A stretch of DNA of 7,209 nt, from positions 1-7,209 of the forward strand of contig JAPKZT010000230.1 of assembly GCA_026393655.1 (NCBI GenBank), in the 5' to 3' direction. The stretch is from Actinomycetota bacterium (lineage in GTDB: Bacteria; Actinomycetota; Acidimicrobiia; Acidimicrobiales; Ilumatobacteraceae). The notes beneath the pieces are model-generated. The model worked only from the letters and a program-made list of their open reading frames with translations. It was not told the origin of the DNA and searched no databases. Shown here piece by piece: positions 1-5,842 of the stretch (within the stretch, counting starts at the first letter, position 1; each line of letters starts with the position of its first letter). The position numbers were made by a program, and so were the translations under genes.

Positions 1-787
1 AACTGGTCGCCTCACACAAGACGGTCAAACAGTCGTCGACCACGCGCGACAAGTTTTTATTCAAATTCAAGACATCGCCGCCGCAGTTGAATCAAACGAA
101 AAAGATATCACCGGAGAAACTCAACTGGGTTGCATCGGCACAACCGGACGATGGTTGATGCCCCGCCTTTTGCCAACGCTTGCACAAAGATTTCCGAATA
201 TCCACATCACAATTTCTGAAGGAAGCACTTCGAGTTTGCTTTCCCGCTTGATCGATGGATCACTTGACGCTTGCATTGTCCACTTACCAGTCGAGCACGA
301 CAATCTTGAATCAATCGCATTGTTTGCCGAAGATTTAATGTTGCTTGTAGACAACAAACACGAATGGGCAGCACTTGACAAAATCACAATTACTGAACTC
401 GCGACAAAACCATTGCTGCTGCCTCCGAAAAATACAGCCCTGCGACGCATCTTGGATAAAGCAGCAGGGTCACATCGCCTTGTCTTAAAACCGCAGGCCG
501 AGATTGACGGCGTTCGACTTTTGACATCGCTTGCGTTCGAAGGTTTTGGCGCGGCCATCGTGCCCGCAACAGCCGCCCCAGATTGGCTTACGGGAGAGTT
601 CAAACGAATTCAAGTTCCAGAACTCCCACGACGTGTTGTTGGTTGGGTGCAGCGAACACGACCTCTGGCGACCAAAGCCACGCAAGCAGTCGGCACTGTT
701 ATCCGAGAAGTAATTGAAAAAACTAACGACCAGCAACCAGGTGTGCACACAGGCAAGGGTGCATTCCCTTTCAAACGTTCTTCTTAA
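1..787 (+). CDS. LysR-type transcriptional regulator, C-terminal part (5' end outside window)
   Basis: The frame is open from base 2 to the TAA at 785-787, giving 261 residues with no start inside the window. It opens with TGRLTQDGQTVVDHARQV, which matches the end of the LysR winged helix-turn-helix ('LT.aG..l..hAr.i') and the start of the linker helix. About 55 N-terminal residues, including the recognition helix, are therefore missing to the left. The rest reads as the two-lobed periplasmic-binding-like effector domain: LGCIGTTGRWLMPRLLPTL, then RFPNIHITISEG and SLDACIVHLP, then the second lobe with GVRLLTSLAFEGFGAAIVP, a typical LTTR pattern. The ligand cannot be read from sequence. The carboxylase gene starts 14 bases downstream on the same strand, so the two may share a transcript. 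An internal ATG at 155 is in frame but lies within the effector domain and is not the start. Confidence 0.9.
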   Translation, partial: TGRLTQDGQTVVDHARQVFIQIQDIAAAVESNEKDITGETQLGCIGTTGRWLMPRLLPTLAQRFPNIHITISEGSTSSLLSRLIDGSLDACIVHLPVEHDNLESIALFAEDLMLLVDNKHEWAALDKITITELATKPLLLPPKNTALRRILDKAAGSHRLVLKPQAEIDGVRLLTSLAFEGFGAAIVPATAAPDWLTGEFKRIQVPELPRRVVGWVQRTRPLATKATQAVGTVIREVIEKTNDQQPGVHTGKGAFPFKRSS

Positions 788-801
788 GTAGCCTTAACAT
801 C

Positions 802-2148
802 ATGACGGTTCATCTCCAGCGAGCGGTTAAAGGTGCCGCGGCTGCAGAAGTTCGCTGGCTCGAAACAATTAGTCGTCGCGCAGTTTGGGTTGATGTGGAT
901 GAATCGGTACGTCGCGGCGCGCTTTCCGCAGAGGCGTCAGGCGTCATCGCCCACGCAGCAGACACCGCGCGCGAAAAAGGTTTGCCTCTCGTGATGACGA
1001 TCGGCAGTTCAGGCGCAGACATTGTTGAAGGTGTTGCAGCATTACATGGGTGGGGTCAAGCGGCAAAAGCAATTGCTAAATGTTCTGGTTACGTGCCGAT
1101 CATTACCGTGGTGACTGGCCCTGCTGTCTCTGGTCCAGCGTTATTAATCGGCTTGAGCGACATCGTAATTATGACTAGCGACTCGTACGCCTTTGTTAGC
1201 GGACCGACGATGGTCGCTGAGTTCACCGGTATAAAAATCAATAACGACGAACTCGGTGGTGCAGACATTCATGCAAAACAAAGTGGCGTGGCACACCTTG
1301 TCGTTGCAGATCGCCAAGCAGCAATTGCCGAAGTCGAACATGTACTTTCTTTTTTGCCTGACAACGTCGACGAGATTGCTCGAGCAACATCGACTTCAGA
1401 CTCTGTTGATCGACTCACCCCAGAGGCCGGCGAATTAATCCCAGAATCATCAACAGGCAGTTACGACGTCAAACAAGTTATTCAAGCCATCGCCGATGAC
1501 GGCTATTTACTTGAACTTCGTGCTCGATGGGCGGCGAACATTGTCACTTGCCTAATTACTATCTCTGGGCAAAGCATCGGAGTGGTCGCCAATCAGCCAA
1601 CAAACTTGGCTGGCACACTTGATATTCCTGCTTCGCAAAAAGCCGCGCGATTCGTTTCATTCTGCGACGCTTTCAATATTCCGATTCTGACTCTTGTTGA
1701 CACGCCTGGTTTTTATCCTGGCAAAGATCTTGAGTGGCGCGGAATGATTCGTCACGGTGCGCAACTAGTCTTCGCATATGGCCGAGCAACTGTGCCTCGC
1801 GTCTGCGTAATTTTGCGCAAGAGTTATGGTGGCGCATACATCGTTATGGACTCGAAAAAAATGGGCAACGATATGTGTATGGCATGGCCAACTGCAGAAC
1901 TCGCAGTTATGGGCGCAGGTCAGGCCGCTGCGATTCTTCAACGCCGTGCAACACCACAAGAACGTGAAGAATTCGAACAAGATTATGTTGAGCGATTATT
2001 GAATCCATATGTTGCTGCTGAACGTGGATATGTAGACAGTGTTATTGATCCAGCGGATACGCGCCGTGAGATTGCCGCAGCATTTGCGATGCTCAGCGAC
2101 AAACGCGAAAAACTCCAGACTCGCAAACACGACAACACGCCGTTATAG
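802..2148 (+). CDS. Acyl-CoA carboxylase carboxyltransferase (beta) subunit, short form
   Basis: A 448-residue carboxyltransferase of the PccB/AccD family. It moves the carboxyl group from carboxybiotin to an acyl-CoA (acetyl- or propionyl-CoA) and needs a separate biotin/biotin-carboxylase subunit, not encoded here. Two crotonase-like halves are visible. The N half has GLPLVMTIGSSGADIVEGVAAL, GPAVSGPALLIGLSD and DELGGADIHAKQSGVAH. The C half has LVDTPGFYPGKDLEWRGMIRHGAQ, RKSYGGAYIVMDSKKMG and AWPTAELAVMGA. It ends in RKHDNTPL, the usual family C-terminus. It is about 70-90 residues shorter than typical PccB (roughly 510-550) because it begins close to the crotonase core. The first oxyanion Gly-Gly is Ser110-Gly111, while the second (Gly344-Ala345) is intact. 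Residue 347, the acyl-selectivity position next to GGAY, is Ile rather than the Asp of propionyl-type enzymes. The ATG at 802 has no clear Shine-Dalgarno, so coupling to the upstream regulator is possible. Confidence 0.9.
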   Translation: MTVHLQRAVKGAAAAEVRWLETISRRAVWVDVDESVRRGALSAEASGVIAHAADTAREKGLPLVMTIGSSGADIVEGVAALHGWGQAAKAIAKCSGYVPIITVVTGPAVSGPALLIGLSDIVIMTSDSYAFVSGPTMVAEFTGIKINNDELGGADIHAKQSGVAHLVVADRQAAIAEVEHVLSFLPDNVDEIARATSTSDSVDRLTPEAGELIPESSTGSYDVKQVIQAIADDGYLLELRARWAANIVTCLITISGQSIGVVANQPTNLAGTLDIPASQKAARFVSFCDAFNIPILTLVDTPGFYPGKDLEWRGMIRHGAQLVFAYGRATVPRVCVILRKSYGGAYIVMDSKKMGNDMCMAWPTAELAVMGAGQAAAILQRRATPQEREEFEQDYVERLLNPYVAAERGYVDSVIDPADTRREIAAAFAMLSDKREKLQTRKHDNTPL

Positions 2149-2241
2149 CGGTCCGAGATTGCCGCAGCATTTGCGATGCTCAGCGACAAGCGCGAAAAAC
2201 TCCAGACTCGCAAACACGACAACACGCCGTTATAACGGTCC
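2068..2241 (+). repeat. 87-bp perfect-period tandem duplication covering the carboxylase 3' end and stop codon
   Basis: Unit 1 is 2068-2154 and unit 2 is 2155-2241. They are the same length and abut exactly. They differ at two bases only: A2103/G2190 (Lys AAA versus AAG) and G2148/A2235 (stop TAG versus TAA). Each unit holds the last 26 codons of the carboxylase (EIAAAFAMLSDKREKL onward to NTPL), a stop codon and the six bases CGGTCC. The period is 29 codons, so unit 2 is in frame with the gene beyond the TAG. Unit 2 has no start of its own and is best read as a non-expressed tail copy, or as an assembly artefact. Confidence 0.95.
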
Positions 2242-2268
2242 CGACAATACGTCCTGCGGCTAGATTGA

Positions 2269-2292
2269 TTGAGGGACTGGAAGCTCCCACAA
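2269..2292. promoter_or_regulatory. Imperfect inverted repeat in the citrate synthase leader
   Basis: Arms TTGAGGGA (2269-2276) and TCCCACAA (2285-2292) pair at 7 of 8 positions around an 8-base loop, ending 5 bases before the Shine-Dalgarno of the citrate synthase gene. No T tract follows, so it is not an intrinsic terminator. It could be an operator half-site pair or a small leader hairpin. An 8-base imperfect repeat can also occur by chance. Confidence 0.25.
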
Positions 2293-2297
2293 CATAA

Positions 2298-2303
2298 AAA
2301 GGA
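2298..2303 (+). promoter_or_regulatory. Ribosome binding site that fixes the citrate synthase GTG start
   Basis: AAAGGA lies 7 bases before the GTG at 2311, a good Shine-Dalgarno at ideal spacing. It supports GTG 2311 over the upstream in-frame TTG at 2269, whose extra 14 codons run through this site and the leader repeat. It is the only strong Shine-Dalgarno I can see before a start codon in this window. Confidence 0.8.
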
Positions 2304-2310
2304 CACCACT

Positions 2311-3582
2311 GTGGCTGAAACAATCACCATTATTGATGACCGGACTGGTAAAAAAGTTACGGTTCCACTACGAGACGGTGTTTTTCCGTCGAGTGCATTG
2401 CGCGAACTTGACCCTGATCTGCGAATGTACGACCCAGCGTTTTTATCGACTGCTGCATGCGAATCTTCAATTACGTACATCGATGGCGAAGCTGGAATCT
2501 TGCGTTATCGCGGATATCCAATCGAACAACTCGCCGAAAAATCTACATATCTGGAGGTTGCGTACTTGCTGTTAAACGGCGAACTGCCAACTAGTTCAGA
2601 ACTAGAAAAATGGAACTACGACGTCATCCATCACACGATGATTCACGAGAATATGCGCAAACGTTTTGTAGACGGCTTTCACTACGACGCACACCCAATG
2701 GGCATGTTTGTGTCTGCTGTTGCCGCTCTCGGAACTTTTTATCCTGAATCAAAAGACATTTTTAACCCTGGTTCACTTGAAAAACAGATCTTGCGGTTGA
2801 TTGCCAAAGTGCCAACGCTCGCTGCAATGTGTTATCGATTTAGTTCGGGTCTGCCATTCGTCTCTCCTAATAATTCGATGAGTTACCCAGAAAACTTCTT
2901 GAACATGATGTTCAGACTTGGTGACGATCACACAGTTGACCCGCGACTTACAAAAGCAATGGATCTACTTTTTATGTTGCATGCCGACCACGAACAGAAT
3001 TGTGGAACAACGGCCATGCGAGTTGTCGCATCGTCACACGCTGACCCTTACAGTGCGATGTCGGCTGCATCGTCTGCGCTCTATGGGCCGCTTCACGGTG
3101 GCGCAAATGAAGCGGCAATCAATATGCTCACCGAGATTGGAAGTATCGACAATGTCGAAGCCTTCGTAAAATCTGTGAAAGCTGGGCATGGAAAACTGCA
3201 GGGTTTCGGACACCGCGTATACAAAAATTACGATCCACGCGCGGCGATCATCAAAAAAGCCGCCTATGACGTGTTCGATGTGACCGGCAAAAATCCACTA
3301 CTTGATATCGCGCTCAAACTTGAGGATGTTGCTCTCAGCGATGATTATTTCATATCGCGCAAGTTGTACCCAAATGTCGACTTCTATTCTGGTTTGATCT
3401 ATCAAGCACTTGGCTTCCCGATTGAGATGTTCACGGTGCTATTCGCAATTCCACGAACAGTCGGCTGGCTATCTCACTTCAGCGAACTACTCAAAGACGA
3501 CGCGCAAAAAATCAGTCGACCTCGCCAGTGGTATACGGGAGTCGACAAGCGCGACTATCTCGCAATTAACAAACGTCAATAA
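2311..3582 (+). CDS. gltA: Citrate synthase
   Basis: A 423-residue enzyme condensing acetyl-CoA and oxaloacetate to citrate, the entry step of the cytosolic TCA cycle. The catalytic triad is complete: His262 in GPLHGGANEAA, His301 in GFGHRVYKNYDPRA and Asp357 in NVDFYSGL. Substrate-binding arginines are expected in HRVYKNYDPR, in IPRTVGWLSHF and in RPRQWYTG near the C-terminus. The N-terminal domain (ETITIIDDRTGKKVTVPL, then SSITYIDGEAGILRYRGYPIEQLAE) and the length match the approximately 430-residue type II group. The family also includes 2-methylcitrate synthases, so propionyl-CoA use cannot be excluded. No prpB or prpD neighbour is visible, and the adjacent icd favours the TCA role. The start is GTG 2311, chosen on its Shine-Dalgarno. 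The 3' end overlaps the convergent oxidoreductase by 17 bases. Confidence 0.95.
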   Translation: MAETITIIDDRTGKKVTVPLRDGVFPSSALRELDPDLRMYDPAFLSTAACESSITYIDGEAGILRYRGYPIEQLAEKSTYLEVAYLLLNGELPTSSELEKWNYDVIHHTMIHENMRKRFVDGFHYDAHPMGMFVSAVAALGTFYPESKDIFNPGSLEKQILRLIAKVPTLAAMCYRFSSGLPFVSPNNSMSYPENFLNMMFRLGDDHTVDPRLTKAMDLLFMLHADHEQNCGTTAMRVVASSHADPYSAMSAASSALYGPLHGGANEAAINMLTEIGSIDNVEAFVKSVKAGHGKLQGFGHRVYKNYDPRAAIIKKAAYDVFDVTGKNPLLDIALKLEDVALSDDYFISRKLYPNVDFYSGLIYQALGFPIEMFTVLFAIPRTVGWLSHFSELLKDDAQKISRPRQWYTGVDKRDYLAINKRQ

Positions 3583-4546
3583 TTATCTTGCCAGTGCTGG
3601 CGTTGGTCTCCATATAGCGATGTGCTGACGCAATATCTTCTAGTGAATATCTGCTGTCAATAATTGGGCGCAACTTGCCCATCTCGAACATTGGCAATAT
3701 CTCGTTAATGAACCTTTGAGTTACTGCGATTTTTTCTTCAAGCGGACGCGGTCGCAACACCGTGCCAATTAAACGAGCACGCTTTGGCATAAGAGCCGCG
3801 ATGTTAAACGGAGTAGTCCCCCCACCCATCAGACCAACTTGCACGATCGTGCCTTTGAGCGCCAGCGAAGCGACATTTTTATTGAGATATTCGCCGCCGA
3901 TGACATCGAGCACCGCATTGACGCCGTGACTATTTGTTGCATGTTTACACACATCAACAAAGTCTTCAGTTTTGTAATCAACAGCCAAGTCAGCGCCGAG
4001 CGAAAGACAAGCATCACGCTTTCCCGATGAACAAGTGACAATCACATTTGCGCCAATGGCTTTACAAATTTGTATCGCAGCAGTGCCCACACCCGACGCA
4101 CCGGCGTGAACTAGCGCCCAACCGCCTGACTTCAAATTGCCCTGACAAACGAGCGCATCCCAAGCAGTAATGAACACTTCAGGAATCGCACCAGCATCTT
4201 CAAAACTCACTTTGGTTGGCACTCGCATCGCCTGATTTTCATGGACAACTAGATATTCGGCGTAGCCACCACCACTCACGATCCCCATCACTTGGTCGCC
4301 AGGTTTGAAACTTTTTACTTGCTCGCCACAAGATTCAATTGTGCCAGCAAACTCAAGACCAGGAATTTCATGCGTACCCGGAAACGGATCTGGATAGAAG
4401 CCCATCCGTTGCAACAAGTCAGCACGGTTTAGCGAAGTGGCACGAACTTTAACCAAAATTTCGTTCGTATCTGGTTGTGGCCTTTCGACATCAACTACTG
4501 ATAAGACTTCTGGGTCACCATATTTTGTAATTACCACTGCACGCAT
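3566..4546 (-). CDS. NAD(P)H:quinone oxidoreductase, zinc-free MDR family (PIG3/Qor-like)
   Basis: A 326-residue medium-chain dehydrogenase/reductase, the usual length for the quinone oxidoreductase/PIG3 branch. The N-terminal GroES-like domain has SLNRADLLQRMGFYPDPFPG, HEIPGLEFAGTI and FKPGDQVMGIVSGGGYAEY. A Rossmann domain follows with HAGASGVGTAAIQICKAIGA at about residues 147-166. No catalytic or structural zinc ligands are seen, which fits reduction of quinones or other small carbonyl electrophiles with NADPH. The SSGKR after the second beta strand is compatible with NADPH but not proof. The true substrate is unknown. The ATG lies two bases after the icd stop with no evident Shine-Dalgarno, so it is probably translated by coupling within an icd-qor operon. 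Its last 17 bases overlap the citrate synthase 3' end. Confidence 0.9.
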   Translation of the reverse strand: MRAVVITKYGDPEVLSVVDVERPQPDTNEILVKVRATSLNRADLLQRMGFYPDPFPGTHEIPGLEFAGTIESCGEQVKSFKPGDQVMGIVSGGGYAEYLVVHENQAMRVPTKVSFEDAGAIPEVFITAWDALVCQGNLKSGGWALVHAGASGVGTAAIQICKAIGANVIVTCSSGKRDACLSLGADLAVDYKTEDFVDVCKHATNSHGVNAVLDVIGGEYLNKNVASLALKGTIVQVGLMGGGTTPFNIAALMPKRARLIGTVLRPRPLEEKIAVTQRFINEILPMFEMGKLRPIIDSRYSLEDIASAHRYMETNASTGKIIIDVC

Positions 4547-4548
4547 AA

Positions 4549-5772
4549 TTATTGTCTAGCCATCTTCTCTTGCAACCGACGATCAACGGCAGCCAAAAAT
4601 TGCTGTGTAGTTAACCATGGTTGATCTTTTGAAACTAGGGCTGCTAAATCTTTGGTCATCTCGCCGCCTTCAACAGTCTCAATACATACTGCTTCAAGAG
4701 TTTGAGCAAAGTCAATAACTTTTGGTGTGTTGTCGAGTTTTCCGCGATGACTTAGAGCGCGTGTCCAAGCAAAGATTGAGGCAATCGAATTTGTTGAAGT
4801 CTCCAAACCTTTTTGGTGGTCTCGGTAATGGCGCGTAACTGTGCCGTGTGCCGCCTCCGACTCTAAAACTCTGCCGTCTGGAGTAGTCAAAACTGAAGTC
4901 ATTAAACCAAGAGAGCCAAAGCCTTGAGCGACGATGTCTGATTAAACATCGCCGTCATAGTTTTTGCACGCCCATAAATAACCACCCTCCCAGCGAATCA
5001 TGCAGGCCACCATGTCATCAATTAAGCGGTGTTCATATGTCAGTTTGCGCTTCTCGAACTCAGTTTTAAATTCAGTATCAAAAATCTCTTGAAAAATATC
5101 TTTGAACCGACCGTCATACGCCTTGAGAATTGTGTTTTTGGTACTTAAGAACACTGGGTAGTTGCGTTGCAAGCCGTAGTTGAACGATGCTCGAGCAAAA
5201 CTGCGAATTGATTCGTCGTAGTTATACATTCCCATTACAACACCTGAACTCTTAAAATCAGCGATTTTCATCTCGACTGGCTTGCCGCCATCTTGCGGCA
5301 CATAAGTCATCGTTACCGTGCCGGGACCTGGAACTTTGAAATCAGTCGCCTTGTATTGATCGCCGTGCGCATGACGCCCAATCACTATTGGTTTGTTCCA
5401 GTGCGGCACAAGTTTTGGAATATTACTGCAGATAATCGGCTCACGAAATACAACGCCATCTAAAATATTTCTAATCGTGCCGTTAGGCGATTTCCACATC
5501 TGCTTCAAGTTGAATTCTTTAACACGTGCTTCGTCAGGCGTAATCGTTGCACACTTAACCCCAACGCCATGTTTCAAAATCGCGTTTGCTGCATCGACTG
5601 TTACTTGGTCGCTCGTTGCGTCACGATTCTCAACGCCAAGGTCGTAGTAATCAATTTCGAGATCTAGATACGGCAAAATCAATCGGTCTTTGATGAACTT
5701 CCAAATGATTCGCGTCATCTCGTCACCATCAATATCTACAACTGGATTCGCAACCTTAATTTTTGATGACAT
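4549..5772 (-). pseudogene. icd: NADP-dependent isocitrate dehydrogenase (IDH1-like), interrupted by an in-frame TAA
   Basis: The frame specifies 407 codons of an NADP-isocitrate dehydrogenase, which oxidatively decarboxylates isocitrate to 2-oxoglutarate and makes NADPH. Family blocks run in order: GDEMTRIIW near the N-terminus, KSPNGTIRNILDGVVFREPI, GRHAHGDQYKATDF (Arg133, the equivalent of human IDH1 Arg132), STKNTILKAYDGRFKDIFQEI, RLIDDMVACMIRWEGGYLWACKNYDGDV, then SDIVAQGFGSLGLMTSVL, EAAHGTVTRHYR and the LDNTPK region. Codon 277 is TAA where the family has Gln (YDGDVQSD), so one C-to-T change explains it. No frameshift is present, because both parts lie in one frame. Product 1 would be 276 residues. 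An ATG at 4902 could restart a 117-residue tail but would miss Asp279, a metal ligand. ATG 5772 is chosen by the conserved N-terminus; upstream in-frame codons run into the divergent gene. Length and motifs are otherwise intact, so the break is recent, an error, or read through. Confidence 0.88.
4942..4944 (-). other. In-frame TAA (codon 277) inside icd
   Basis: On the minus strand the codons read GAT GTT TAA TCA GAC, where the family has D-V-Q-S-D. The stop falls between the two metal-binding aspartates of the active-site loop (Asp275 and Asp279). The downstream sequence keeps a perfect family match in the same frame. TAA is one transition away from CAA (Gln). Confidence 0.93.
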
Positions 5773-5842
5773 AACAATAGTCACAGAATTAGTGGCTATC
5801 CCAAAGCAGGAATTTTTGTATTCGGCATCTACCATCGTCGTT
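5773..5842. promoter_or_regulatory. 70-bp divergent spacer between icd and the acyl-CoA dehydrogenase
   Basis: Both genes must be started from this spacer or from inside the opposite gene. Neither start codon has a recognisable Shine-Dalgarno. Weak -10-like hexamers exist: TAATTC on the minus strand (5786-5791), which would give a leader of only about five bases for icd, and TGTATT on the plus strand (5817-5822). Neither has a convincing -35 box. Short or leaderless transcripts, common in actinobacteria, would fit. The promoter assignments are inference. Confidence 0.4.

Noticed and set aside
2039..2263. Plus-strand open frame made of two near-identical repeats
   Set aside because: It is only an alternate-frame reading of the 87-bp duplication of the carboxylase tail. 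The same applies to the minus-strand frame over 1983-2480.
2269..2310. Upstream TTG start extending citrate synthase by 14 residues
   Set aside because: The extension runs through the Shine-Dalgarno and leader repeat, and shows no family-like sequence. GTG 2311 has AAAGGA at ideal spacing.
3590..3601. GCCAG-TG-CTGGC palindrome as a terminator after citrate synthase
   Set aside because: The stem is short, the loop is too tight and no T tract follows on either strand. It lies within the coding sequence of the oxidoreductase.
4549..4902. Separate small gene encoding a 117-residue protein
   Set aside because: It is the C-terminal part of isocitrate dehydrogenase in the same frame as the N-terminal part, and the family match continues upstream of its ATG to the TAA at 4942.
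5690..5842. 51-codon N-terminal extension of the acyl-CoA dehydrogenase
   Set aside because: It lies antisense to the icd N-terminus and has no family similarity. MDFAWTPEQ at 5843 is the expected start.
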